From assembly GCF_001683795.1 (NCBI RefSeq), contig NZ_LIGX01000037.1:1-64000 (forward strand): DNA of 64,000 bases, written 5' to 3'. Source of the stretch: Neoakkermansia glycaniphila (GTDB lineage: Bacteria; Verrucomicrobiota; Verrucomicrobiia; Verrucomicrobiales; Akkermansiaceae). The translations under genes were made by a program, and so were the position numbers. This document shows positions 50,234 through 58,507 of this stretch, piece after piece. Position 1 is the stretch's first letter; each line of letters opens with the position of its first letter. The notes beneath the pieces were generated by a model. It did not search any database. It was given only the letters and a program-made list of their open reading frames with translations, and had not been told where the DNA came from.

Positions 50234-52096
50234 TCAGTTTGCCTGGAATTTGCGCGTGATTTCGCTCATGGCGTAGGGGATGAGCGTCGGTTTGCCCGAA
50301 GGGGTGCAATAGGGGATTTCGCAGGCCAGAAGATAGGAGAGCAGCCGGGAAGGATCAGCGAGAAGGGGTGAGATGTCTTCGCGGCGTGCGTATTGGCGGG
50401 CCATTTGAATGGCGAAGGGTTCGTAGGGGTTGCGGTGGCGCTGGATGCGCGTGTCTCCCCGTGTGAGGCTATGGATAAGGTCGGCCACGAAATCTTCGAT
50501 GCGGTCGAGCTGGAGCGGTGCGGGTATGGCTTCGATGCGCAGGGTTTTATGGCCGAAGGAGGCGATGCGGAATCCGGCCTGTTCGAAGTGGGGTAGCAGC
50601 TGGGTGACGGCGGCGAGGTCGCGGGTGTCCATGTCCAGCAGGACGGGGGAAAGCAGAAGCTGCGAAGCGACGGGTTTCTTGTGAGCGGCGATGAATTGCT
50701 CGAACAGGATGCGTTCCCTTGCGGCGCGGGGCGAGAGGAGGACGAGCCCTTCCGCATTTTCAAAGAGGGCGTATTGTTCCTTGAGGATGCCGAGGAGTCT
50801 GAAATGAGGCGTGTGTTTCGGCAACTGAGGTGTGGCCGCGGGAGGAGGAGCAGGCGCAGGATGGCGGACAGGGATGTTCAGTTCCCGTTGGGTGGGAGGC
50901 AGTACGGGAGCCGCCGGAGTGGCGGGCAGAATGGGGCGGATGGCCGGAGCCGTTGTTTTGGACGGAAGGGGAATGGTTGGCCGGGGGCTTGCGGGAGAAG
51001 GCGGTTCTTTTGTGGGCTGTGCGGTTGCCGGATGTTGTGAGGTAGAGGCTGGGGGCTGCGGGAGTGCTGGCTGGTTCGGAAGGGGGGAAGGCGCCGTTTC
51101 CGCGCGGGCATGCGCGGAGAGGGTGTTGCCGACAGCTTCGATGATGGCGGCGACGAGGTCGCCGGGGCGGCGGAAGCGTACTTCGCGCTTGGCGGGATGG
51201 ACGTTGACGTCTACCAGAGCCGGATCCATTTCGATGTAGAGGTAGAGGGCAGGGTGAAGTCCCGTGGGGAAGCCGCCGAAGCCGTCGCGGATGGCGCGGG
51301 TGACGAGTTTGTCGTCGATGGGGCGGCGGTTCAGGAAGATGTACTGCTGCCTGCGGTTGCGCCGCGCTTCGCTGAGGGGGAGGAGGTAGCCGGTGATGCT
51401 GATGCCGGGGCCTTCGGCGGGGAGGATGGCGATGAGGCGGTCGGCTTGCGTGCGGCCTGCGAAGTCGGCGATGCGCTGGCGCATGTCCGTAGTGGCGACG
51501 GCGTCGTATACGGTTTGCCCGTCGCGGGTGAACATGAAGCGTACGCCGGGGAAGGCGAGAGCGTGGAGTTTGAACTGGTGTTCGATGTGGCCTGCTTCCG
51601 TTTCTTCGCTTTTCAGGAATTTGCGGCGGGCAGGTGTGTTGTAGAAGAGGTCGGAGATTTCGATGGTGGTGCCCGGCGCGGTGCCCGCATCTCGCGGCGG
51701 GGTTTGGTCGCCGCCTTCGCAGAGGATTTCCGTGCCTTCCACTTCCTCGTGCCGACGGGTGGCGAGGCGAAGCCGGGAGATGGAGGCGATGCTGGGGAGG
51801 GCTTCGCCCCGGAAGCCGAGCTGGGTGATGTGGAAGAGGTCTTCGGTGCAGGCGAGTTTGCTGGTGGCATGCCGGAGGAGGGCGAGGGAGGCGTCTTCAC
51901 GGCTCATGCCGCAGCCGTCGTCCGTGACTTTCATCAGGGAGATGCCTCCCCGGCGTATTTCGACGCGAACGGTTTTTGCCCCTGCATCGAGGCTGTTTTC
52001 AACGAGTTCCTTGATGACGGATGCCGGGCGATCCACCACTTCTCCCGCCGCCACCTGGCTGGCGAGAGTGTCGGACATGATGTGGATGCGGCTCAT
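50234..52096 (-). CDS. mutL: DNA mismatch repair protein MutL
   Basis: 620 residues. The N-terminal GHKL ATPase is intact: VIKELVENSLDAGA, DDGCGM, TSKL, GFRGEALPSI, and DVNVHPAKREVRF at the end of the transducer. A Pro-rich linker of about 120 residues follows. In the C-terminal domain the endonuclease motif DQHAxxExxxxE reads SPRAARERILFE (Ser455 in place of Asp), and CEIPYCTPSGKPT stands where CPHGRP is usual. So the nuclease site seems lost. It is the last gene of nadA-midA-thiS-mutL, 21 bases after thiS. Confidence 0.93.
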   Translation of the reverse strand: MSRIHIMSDTLASQVAAGEVVDRPASVIKELVENSLDAGAKTVRVEIRRGGISLMKVTDDGCGMSREDASLALLRHATSKLACTEDLFHITQLGFRGEALPSIASISRLRLATRRHEEVEGTEILCEGGDQTPPRDAGTAPGTTIEISDLFYNTPARRKFLKSEETEAGHIEHQFKLHALAFPGVRFMFTRDGQTVYDAVATTDMRQRIADFAGRTQADRLIAILPAEGPGISITGYLLPLSEARRNRRQQYIFLNRRPIDDKLVTRAIRDGFGGFPTGLHPALYLYIEMDPALVDVNVHPAKREVRFRRPGDLVAAIIEAVGNTLSAHARAETAPSPLPNQPALPQPPASTSQHPATAQPTKEPPSPASPRPTIPLPSKTTAPAIRPILPATPAAPVLPPTQRELNIPVRHPAPAPPPAATPQLPKHTPHFRLLGILKEQYALFENAEGLVLLSPRAARERILFEQFIAAHKKPVASQLLLSPVLLDMDTRDLAAVTQLLPHFEQAGFRIASFGHKTLRIEAIPAPLQLDRIEDFVADLIHSLTRGDTRIQRHRNPYEPFAIQMARQYARREDISPLLADPSRLLSYLLACEIPYCTPSGKPTLIPYAMSEITRKFQAN

Positions 52097-52117
52097 CGGG
52101 AAGGAAAGAATGGGCTT

Positions 52118-52321
52118 TCAGCCTCCGGCGCAGATGGCGATGAGTTCGAGCTTGTCGCCGGGGCGGATGATGGTTTCGCCGAAGGTGCGGGGGAGGACGG
52201 CGGAGCCGTTGAGTTCCGCGACGACGGGGCGGCCTGCCAGTCCGAGGCGGACGAGGAGGTCGCTCAATGTGGTTTCGTCTGCAAGGTTGTGTTCGATGCC
52301 GTTGACGGTGATGGTGTTCAT
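52118..52321 (-). CDS. thiS: Sulfur carrier protein ThiS
   Basis: 67 residues with a ubiquitin-like fold pattern. MNTITVNGIEHNLADETTLSDLL begins the protein and it ends in AGG, the Gly-Gly tail that is adenylated and thiocarboxylated for thiazole formation in thiamine synthesis. The ATG overlaps the midA stop (ATGA). No thiF, thiG or thiH is present nearby. Confidence 0.85.
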   Translation of the reverse strand: MNTITVNGIEHNLADETTLSDLLVRLGLAGRPVVAELNGSAVLPRTFGETIIRPGDKLELIAICAGG

Positions 52322-53328
52322 TCGGGGTCTCTTTCCTGGATGATGACGTGGAAGTGGTCGCCGGGTCCCGGCTCGCTGACGAGGTAGCAATCGGCAGGGT
52401 TTTGCTTGTCCGCCTGCGGCAGCAGGTAGTCGCGCTGCGACATGGCGGTGATGCCGTCGTCGAGGCAGGAGTCTGCGATGCGGCGGAGGTCGGTGAAGTT
52501 GACGTCGCAGGTGATGTCGCATTTGCCGGAGTGGCGGAAGAGTTCGTCGCCCGTGAGGAGCTGGTGGGCGCGGTAGCCGCGCAGGGTGCCCTGCGGTTTG
52601 CGGTAGTAGAGTTCTTCGACGCAGTCGCCGTAGTCGATGGTGACAAAGGTGCCTGCTTTCCATGCCTGCAGGTTGTGGATCCATTGCTTGAGCCAGATAT
52701 GGTAGGCTTCGTTGACTTCGACGCGCTGGCCTTCGATGCGCCACAGGTCGAGAGTGGTGGATTCCGGCAGGCTGGCGCAGGGCTTGGGCGTTTCGACGAT
52801 GGCGCCGTCTTGTACGGAGAGGCCCAGTTCCATCCATTCTCCTTGTTGGAAGACGAAGCGGCGCGCCGGGAAGGCATCGGCGAGTTCGTTGCAGAAGATG
52901 AAGGCAGTGCCTCCGGCTTTGGACAAGGCTTTTTCGATGGTGGGGTGGATGCGGGCGAAGTTGCCGACGGCGAGGCTTTGGAGCGCGCGCAGGGTCGGCG
53001 AGCGGTCGACGATGTAGTAGCGCGTGCGGATGCGTTCCCAGAAGCCGAGTTCGCGGGAGATGGCATTGGCGAGGTCGCCGTTGCCGCCGCCGATTTCAAT
53101 GAGGGGGATGTTTTTGCCGAGGCGTTTGCAGGTTTTGCGCCAGTGGGCGACGAGGGTGCGCGCGAGCAGGGGGGAGAGGGTGGCCGAGGTGGAGAAGTCG
53201 CCGCGGGCGCCGATGTTCTGGATGGATTCGCTGTAGTACCCTTCCTGCGGGTCGTAGAGAGCGAGTTCCATGTAACGGTCGATGGGCAGCCATCCGCCGT
53301 TGGCGGCGATGTGTCGGACGATTTTCAC
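52318..53328 (-). CDS. MidA/NDUFAF7-family SAM-dependent methyltransferase
   Basis: 336 residues from a GTG start two bases after the nadA stop. LYDPQEGYYSESIQNIGARGDFSTSATLSPLLARTL matches the family start. The SAM-binding loop is EIGGGNGDLANAI. GEW...FCNELADAFPARRFVF and VTIDYGDCVEELYY complete the pattern. The mitochondrial homologue dimethylates an Arg of complex I; the bacterial target is unknown. Longer in-frame extensions run into nadA and are rejected. Confidence 0.85.
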   Translation of the reverse strand: MKIVRHIAANGGWLPIDRYMELALYDPQEGYYSESIQNIGARGDFSTSATLSPLLARTLVAHWRKTCKRLGKNIPLIEIGGGNGDLANAISRELGFWERIRTRYYIVDRSPTLRALQSLAVGNFARIHPTIEKALSKAGGTAFIFCNELADAFPARRFVFQQGEWMELGLSVQDGAIVETPKPCASLPESTTLDLWRIEGQRVEVNEAYHIWLKQWIHNLQAWKAGTFVTIDYGDCVEELYYRKPQGTLRGYRAHQLLTGDELFRHSGKCDITCDVNFTDLRRIADSCLDDGITAMSQRDYLLPQADKQNPADCYLVSEPGPGDHFHVIIQERDPE

Positions 53329-53330
53329 GG

Positions 53331-54263
53331 TCAGAGGGAGAGGTCGAGCATGCGCTGGAGGGGGGCGTGGGCGCGGAGGCGGAGTTCCTCGGGGATTTCG
53401 ATGCGGGGACTGAGGCTGGCGAGGGCGTCGCGCAATTTTTCGAGTGTGTTCATTTTCATGTACACGCATTCCCCGCAGGAGCATTGCGGCGTGGAAGCAG
53501 GGATGAATTCCTTGTCAGGGACGAGTTTGCGAAGGCGGTGGAGGATGCCCGTTTCGGTGACGATGATGAAGCGGGCGGCATCGCTTTCCCTGCAGAATGG
53601 GATCATTTTTTCGGTGGAGCAGATGTGGTCTGCGAGCAGGCGGACGGGTTCCGTGCATTCGGGATGGCAGACGACGAGAGCGCCGGGATGGGCGGCTTTG
53701 AGGTCGAGTATCTGCTGGCGGGTGAATTCGAGGTGGACGTGGCAGGCTCCGTTCCACAAGGTCATTTCACGGCCGGTCTGGCGGCTCGTCCATGCGCCGA
53801 GGTTCTGATCGGGGACGAAGAGGATGGGCCTGTCTTTCGGGGCTTTTTCGATGATGGTTTTGGCATTGCCGGAGGTGACGATGACATCCGCGAGGGCTTT
53901 GACGCCAATGGAGCAGTTGACGTAGGCGACGACGTAGTAGTTCCTGTCCGCATGTTCCTTCAGGAAGCTTTCGAGTTCGCCGGCGGGGCACGAGGCTTCG
54001 AGGGAGCAGGCGGCATCCGCATCGGGCAGGATGACGGTTTTCGTCGGGTTTAGGATGCAGGCGGTTTCGGCCATGAAATGGACGCCGCAGAAGGCAATGA
54101 CGTCGCAATCCGTTTCCTGCGCCTTGCGGGCCAGTGCGAGGGAATCGCCGACGAAGTCGGCCAGATCCTGGATTTCCGGGCGCTGGTAGCTATGTGCCAG
54201 TATGACGGCGTTCCGTTCCTTTTTCAACCGGAGAATTTCCTCCCGGAGGTCGAGTGTTCCCAT
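53331..54263 (-). CDS. nadA: Quinolinate synthase
   Basis: 310 residues. NadA makes quinolinate from iminoaspartate and dihydroxyacetone phosphate and holds a [4Fe-4S] cluster. Seen here: ILAHSYQRPEIQDLADFVGDSLALARKA, FCGVHFMAETACIL, NCSIGVKALADVIVTSGNA and PQCSCGECVYMKMNTLEKL with late cluster cysteines. ATG 54263 (MGTLDLREE) is chosen because a good promoter ends seven bases before it; the longer frame to 54377 would cross that promoter. Confidence 0.95.
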   Translation of the reverse strand: MGTLDLREEILRLKKERNAVILAHSYQRPEIQDLADFVGDSLALARKAQETDCDVIAFCGVHFMAETACILNPTKTVILPDADAACSLEASCPAGELESFLKEHADRNYYVVAYVNCSIGVKALADVIVTSGNAKTIIEKAPKDRPILFVPDQNLGAWTSRQTGREMTLWNGACHVHLEFTRQQILDLKAAHPGALVVCHPECTEPVRLLADHICSTEKMIPFCRESDAARFIIVTETGILHRLRKLVPDKEFIPASTPQCSCGECVYMKMNTLEKLRDALASLSPRIEIPEELRLRAHAPLQRMLDLSL

Positions 54264-54270
54264 GCGCCAA

Positions 54271-54299
54271 AGAGTAGCAGAGCGGCCTTTCAGGGTCAA
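54271..54299 (-). promoter_or_regulatory. Promoter of the nadA-midA-thiS-mutL operon
   Basis: TTGACC (54299-54294), 17-base spacer, TACTCT (54276-54271), seven bases to the ATG: predicted leaderless. Confidence 0.72.
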
Positions 54300-54433
54300 G
54301 GACGACTCACGGCTTCGCCCGGCCGTGAAAATGAACATGGAGCCCGCTCCTGAGCATTCAGGGTGTGAGGCATTCATCGACGGTAGGAAAAAGATGCCCG
54401 TTCAGGCATTAATATCCATTCATATTGAATATG

Positions 54434-54461
54434 TTGAAAATATTTTATGTTTTGCTACTCT
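54434..54461 (+). promoter_or_regulatory. Promoter of the PA14-like gene
   Basis: TTGAAA (54434-54439), 16-base spacer, TACTCT (54456-54461). The start point would lie in or next to the palindrome at 54468-54485. Confidence 0.6.
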
Positions 54462-54467
54462 CGTGGC

Positions 54468-54485
54468 ATGCACAACGTTGTGCAT
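54468..54485. promoter_or_regulatory. Perfect 18-bp palindrome (candidate operator)
   Basis: ATGCACAACGTTGTGCAT is fully self-complementary with a central AACGTT, as in LacI/GalR-type operators. Its place just after the -10 box fits a repressor site. Confidence 0.6.
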
Positions 54486-54514
54486 TGTTACAAATCGAAC
54501 AAAACAAGAAAACA

Positions 54515-55024
54515 ATGAGTACTGAAATCAATTATCATCTTGGAGAAAATTATTATCCCCTCGAATTCCAGAACGATCCCGGTTTCGTGATCGAGACGCA
54601 TCCCGACCAGCCGTTTATTCCCATTCGCATGGGTGTCGACGGTTATGATACCGAATACAACGGCTATATCAAGATTGCGGAGCCCGGCAAGTATCACTTT
54701 ATGGTCGAAGCCGATGATGCGGCGACATTCAGGATTTTCGGCAAGGGTGCCTGCATGGTATCCGCCGGCAGACTGAGCGCTTCCCCCATCCTTACTCTGC
54801 CGGATATGGCGGCAGGTTTCTACAAGGTGCAGGTGGAATACTCCAATGCCTATTACAACCCCGTTTCCATGAATGCTTCCGCTCTCAAGACGAGCATGAC
54901 CGGTCCCGGCGAAGAACAGCCGCTGCCTGGCGATTACAGTGCGGGCGGTACGGATAACCGTAAGTTCTCCCCCTCTCCGGCAGCCGTGTTTCTTCTGATT
55001 TCCGAAGCTGTACCCAAGGTATAA
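54515..55024 (+). CDS. PA14-like domain protein
   Basis: 169 residues from ATG 54515. EYNGYIKIAEPGKYHFMVEADDAATFRIFGKG is the core of a PA14-type beta-barrel, often found in carbohydrate-binding or surface proteins. No signal peptide is seen from this start. A longer frame from 54425 would add a hydrophobic leader (MNMLKIFYVLLLSWHA) but lies across the promoter and palindrome. Function unknown. Confidence 0.6.
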   Translation: MSTEINYHLGENYYPLEFQNDPGFVIETHPDQPFIPIRMGVDGYDTEYNGYIKIAEPGKYHFMVEADDAATFRIFGKGACMVSAGRLSASPILTLPDMAAGFYKVQVEYSNAYYNPVSMNASALKTSMTGPGEEQPLPGDYSAGGTDNRKFSPSPAAVFLLISEAVPKV

Positions 55025-55060
55025 CGGAGGCGCAGAGTAAACTCTGTGCATGAATGGTCA

Positions 55061-55094
55061 ACGGTATCCGTCGCATGGCGGATACCGTTTTCCT
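55061..55094 (+). terminator. Terminator of the PA14-like gene
   Basis: ACGGTATCCG (55061-55070) pairs with CGGATACCGT (55079-55088), followed by TTTCCTTT. Confidence 0.7.
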
Positions 55095-55688
55095 TTATCC
55101 GATGTGTTGGCACAGGGTGTTGATACCCAGCCCTATGAGGGTGAGGCCGGCTGCCGTTTCCAGCCATTTGGTCGGCAGGTGCCGGACGGAGTGGGAAAGA
55201 TGGAAGGCGATGACGGTGCAGAAGAAGGTGGTCAGGCCGATGATGCCGGCTGGAGGAAGAATGGTCTGGTAGTGGTAGCCTTCGGCCGGGTTGACCATGC
55301 AGGCGATGCAGGCGCCGATAGCGAGGGCATCAATGCTGGTGGCCAGTCCCACGATGAAAAGCGAACGGGCGGAAAGGGATGCATCCCGCAGGGAAGGATC
55401 TTCATCTTCTCCTTGGCCGAGCCATGTGTTGCGCAGGATGGAGAGGCCGAGCAGAAGGAAGACGATGAAGGCGATCCAATGATCCCATGCTTCCACATAG
55501 GGCCGGATTTTTCCCGCGCCGAAGAAGCCGATGATCGGCATGCCCGCCTGAAATGCTCCCGTAACGATCGCCAGAATCACCGAGTTTTTCATGCGGCTGT
55601 GGCGCAGTACCAGGCCGTAGGAGAAGGCGAAGACGGCAGCATCGACGGAGAGAGCGAGCGCGATCAGGAATATCTCGGAGAAATCCAT
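55095..55688 (-). CDS. mntP: Manganese efflux pump MntP
   Basis: 197 residues with six membrane helices in two repeats. ALALSVDAAVFAFSYG and GLATSIDALAIGA carry the conserved Asp residues of the family. It exports Mn from the cytoplasm. TACACT lies nine bases before the ATG, so there is no room for the yybP-ykoY Mn riboswitch that precedes mntP in some bacteria. Confidence 0.9.
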   Translation of the reverse strand: MDFSEIFLIALALSVDAAVFAFSYGLVLRHSRMKNSVILAIVTGAFQAGMPIIGFFGAGKIRPYVEAWDHWIAFIVFLLLGLSILRNTWLGQGEDEDPSLRDASLSARSLFIVGLATSIDALAIGACIACMVNPAEGYHYQTILPPAGIIGLTTFFCTVIAFHLSHSVRHLPTKWLETAAGLTLIGLGINTLCQHIG

Positions 55689-55697
55689 GGGACGCCG

Positions 55698-55703
55698 AGT
55701 GTA
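55698..55703 (-). promoter_or_regulatory. -10 box of mntP
   Basis: TACACT on the minus strand, nine bases before the ATG. The best -35 at 17 bases is TTCCTA, which is weak. Confidence 0.4.
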
Positions 55704-55782
55704 ACGGTATCGGCGGAGGATAGGAAGTCCAAAATGGATGTCTCCAATGGAATTCTCCGTTTTATGGTGAAGCGGTTCGTAT

Positions 55783-56052
55783 TCAGGATGCCGGTTTCAG
55801 ATAGTCGGGGTGCCGCTTGAGCCATGCGGCCGCATAGGAGCACGAGCCGCGGAGAGCCAGTTGGCGGCTCCGGGCATAATCGTAGGCAGTCTGCACCAGT
55901 GCGGCGGCAATGCCTCTGCCTTCCAAAGGGGCAGGCACGCGCGTGTGAATGATGTCGAATGTACCGGGGCTGATCCGGTATTCCACACAGGCCGTGTGTC
56001 CTTCGATGACCGTGTCGAAGCAGTGTTGTGCGTGATGGTGGGTGATATTCAT
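55783..56052 (-). CDS. Small GNAT acetyltransferase (YjdJ type)
   Basis: 89 residues. TFDIIHTRVPAPLEGRGIAAALVQTAYDYARSRQL with the acetyl-CoA loop EGRGIAAAL, then SCSYAAAWLKRHPDY, match the small YjdJ-type GNAT domain. Substrate unknown. Its ATG overlaps the lipocalin stop (ATGA). Confidence 0.85.
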   Translation of the reverse strand: MNITHHHAQHCFDTVIEGHTACVEYRISPGTFDIIHTRVPAPLEGRGIAAALVQTAYDYARSRQLALRGSCSYAAAWLKRHPDYLKPAS

Positions 56053-56642
56053 GGGTTGCCTGAAGGTGAATGGGTTTCGGCGGATGGACGAATTTTGTGC
56101 TGGGGAGTCCAGTACAGGCGCGATGTATCGTATCCCCGCGCTTTGGCGCGGTCGAGCAGGTATTCCTTCGTATCTTCGGGAAGCTCGGCCGTGCGGCTCA
56201 GGATCCAGAGGTATCGGTCGGAGCTGCTGCCGATGAGGGCGAAGGAATAATGTACTTCATCCAATTCCAGAATGTAATAATCGGACGAGACGAGAGGGAA
56301 GAAGGATACCTTGAGCCTGCCGGGTTCGAGCGGGTCGGGCTGGCTCGCTTTGCCCGCGATGGTTTTGTGGGTGCCGTCGAATGAGTGTTCGTAACCGCTG
56401 TTGAGTACCTGTATTTTACCGTTCGGCAGCAGGCTGTATTCTGCGGTTACTCCGACGAGGCCGCGTTCGAAGCGATGGTCGAAACGGGCGATTTCATACC
56501 ATCGGCCCATGTATTTGTTGATGTCGAGCTTGCGGACCGATCGGGTGTCTATATCGGTTCTGCTGCTCCGGCATCCTGACAGAAGCGGGATGGAGAGCAG
56601 GGCGCACAGGGGAAGCAGAGCTGTGATCGTCAAGGGTTTCAT
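56049..56642 (-). CDS. blc: Bacterial lipocalin (Blc-type lipoprotein)
   Basis: 197 residues with a lipobox (LLSGC). The lipocalin motif is KYMGRWYEIARFDHRFERG (GxW). YSLLPNGKIQVLNSG and SSDRYLWILSRT complete the barrel pattern. Blc proteins sit in the outer membrane and bind lysophospholipids or fatty acids. ATG 56642 is the start that gives the lipoprotein leader. Confidence 0.92.
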   Translation of the reverse strand: MKPLTITALLPLCALLSIPLLSGCRSSRTDIDTRSVRKLDINKYMGRWYEIARFDHRFERGLVGVTAEYSLLPNGKIQVLNSGYEHSFDGTHKTIAGKASQPDPLEPGRLKVSFFPLVSSDYYILELDEVHYSFALIGSSSDRYLWILSRTAELPEDTKEYLLDRAKARGYDTSRLYWTPQHKIRPSAETHSPSGNP

Positions 56643-56714
56643 GGCTTTACGGAATTGAGACACCAAAGTCTGCCGATTTGTTGCCTGGAATTTGTTTTTC
56701 GAGTGGATATCAAA

Positions 56715-56751
56715 TAAAAAATCCATGGTTCCGGCTGAGGGAACCATGGAT
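56715..56751 (-). terminator. Terminator of the sialate O-acetylesterase gene
   Basis: ATCCATGGTTCC (56721-56732) pairs with GGAACCATGGAT (56740-56751), followed by TTTTTATTT on the minus strand. Confidence 0.92.
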
Positions 56752-56777
56752 GAAGTGCGGAGAAACGGAGAAGGCCG

Positions 56778-58295
56778 TTATTTGGGCTGGCCGAGAGCTG
56801 TGGAGAACGGCACCGCTGGCAGATTGTCCTTGTTGACCAGATTCGGTTCAAGGAAGGTGGCCCATGCATATCGGGCATGGACGGGGTTCTGAACCTGCGG
56901 GGCTGTCAGTTTGACGGTATTCCCTTCGATCACAGCCGTAGCCGGATGGAATTTTTTGTCTTTCCCGGCTATTTCGAATCCTCGTGGCGCCTGCCCGTCC
57001 GTAGTTTTCATGCCATCCGCATGTTTCATCCGGATGGTCAGAGATGCTCCGGCGGCGGCTTTCTGTTCCATGGCGGGGCCGGAGTACGGCAGATCCTTGC
57101 CGTAGAAACGGGCTGCCGCCGTATGGGCAAGGCGCGTACCCACTTCCGTTTTACTCGGCGGATGCACGTTGCTGTTGGTGGAACCGAGGTCGATTGTGGT
57201 GACGCTGGCGACGTTTGGCATGGTGGCGGCGATTCCATCCTGAACGGCTCGGAATTCGGGCCAATAGGCACGGACGGCACTCTTGTCGTTGATGCGGGGA
57301 AGCTGTACCATGACGAACGGCAATTCCGCATTGCCGAAGGCTTGCCTCCACGAGGTGATCAGGTCGCGGAGAAGGGTGGCGTTCTGCTTCATGTCCTGTG
57401 CTTCGGCATCGGTTTCACCTTGGTACCATATGATGCCGTTGACGGGGAGCGGTGCGATCCATTCGATGCCGGAGCTGTACAGGAAGCCGGGCTTGTAGGG
57501 GTGCATGGGTTCTCCGGAAGAGAGGGTCTGGGCGATGTTCTGTTTGGCACGGCCGCGAGCCCAAGGTGAAATGAGCGGGCTTTCCAGCCATTTGTTGCCC
57601 CGGCAGGAGGAATAGAAAGGTTTCTTTTTCAGGATGGAATCTGGAATCCATGCAGCCATTTCCGAACCGCCGAGTGAGGAATGGATGATGCCGACCGGTA
57701 CATTGAGCTCCTTTTGCAGAACATTGGCAAAATGGTAGGCGACGGCCGACATGCGAGGCGCACTCTGCGGCGAGTTGACGGCCCATTGTCCGGTATAGAA
57801 CTGGTCCTTGGTCAGCTTGGCGCGATCGGCATCCTTGTAGGCGGCGGGATTGGTGTGCACCTGCGGTTCGTTGTGCAGGATGCGGATTTGCGCGTTGTCG
57901 GCTTTCTGGATGGCGTTTTTGCCTTCGGGCGTCTGGTTGAGTCTCCAGAGCATGTTGGATTGGCCGGAGGCGAGCCATACTTCACCGATGAGAACATCGT
58001 CAAGTTCGACCGTGTCCTTGCCCTGGGTGACGGTCAGTTTCTGACCCGTCTTGTTGGCTTTCATCGGTTTCAGTTCGGCTTTCCATTTGTTGCCCGTCCG
58101 CATGGCGGGGACGGTCTGGCCGTCGAACCTGACGACGATTTCACCTGACGCATCGGTCGTACCGCTGATGGGAACGGCCTTGCTCTGGGGCAGTACCATA
58201 TGGGAGCCATAGACCCGGTCGAACTGGGGAGCCGCCCACGCGAGACCGGACGCAGCCAGCAGAAGGAGTGTTGTGCAGAAGGTATGTGCTTTCAT
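56778..58295 (-). CDS. Secreted sialate O-acetylesterase
   Basis: 505 residues with a signal peptide (CTTLLLLAASGLAWA). An N-terminal beta domain (MVLPQSKAVPISGTTDASGEIVV) leads to the SGNH domain with GEVWLASGQSNM (nucleophile Ser), WYQGETDA and NVHPPSK (His). The family removes O-acetyl groups from sialic acids so that sialidase can act. It is divergent from the GH95 gene; 212 bases separate the two starts. Confidence 0.92.
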   Translation of the reverse strand: MKAHTFCTTLLLLAASGLAWAAPQFDRVYGSHMVLPQSKAVPISGTTDASGEIVVRFDGQTVPAMRTGNKWKAELKPMKANKTGQKLTVTQGKDTVELDDVLIGEVWLASGQSNMLWRLNQTPEGKNAIQKADNAQIRILHNEPQVHTNPAAYKDADRAKLTKDQFYTGQWAVNSPQSAPRMSAVAYHFANVLQKELNVPVGIIHSSLGGSEMAAWIPDSILKKKPFYSSCRGNKWLESPLISPWARGRAKQNIAQTLSSGEPMHPYKPGFLYSSGIEWIAPLPVNGIIWYQGETDAEAQDMKQNATLLRDLITSWRQAFGNAELPFVMVQLPRINDKSAVRAYWPEFRAVQDGIAATMPNVASVTTIDLGSTNSNVHPPSKTEVGTRLAHTAAARFYGKDLPYSGPAMEQKAAAGASLTIRMKHADGMKTTDGQAPRGFEIAGKDKKFHPATAVIEGNTVKLTAPQVQNPVHARYAWATFLEPNLVNKDNLPAVPFSTALGQPK

Positions 58296-58458
58296 AGAAA
58301 AAGATATTTGTCACGGGGCGCCCACGATGTGGACATCTGGTTTACCCCGTACTTTCTGCATTATGGCGCGGAAGAATCTCCAAGTCAAGCACAAGGGTGC
58401 CTCGGGCAACCCTGTTTTTTCTGTTCCTGGAAATGCATGCGAATTATTTCGTTTTTTC

Positions 58459-58486
58459 TTGACGAGCCGAGGGCTTTCAATATGAT
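58459..58486 (+). promoter_or_regulatory. GH95 gene promoter
   Basis: TTGACG (58459-58464), 16-base spacer, TATGAT (58481-58486), leader of about 15 bases. Confidence 0.65.
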
Positions 58487-58507
58487 ACTTCGAATACAAT
58501 TGTTGCC

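Noticed and set aside
55689..55790. yybP-ykoY manganese riboswitch before mntP
   Set aside because: The -10-like box is nine bases from the ATG, and no matching structure was seen in the short upstream stretch.
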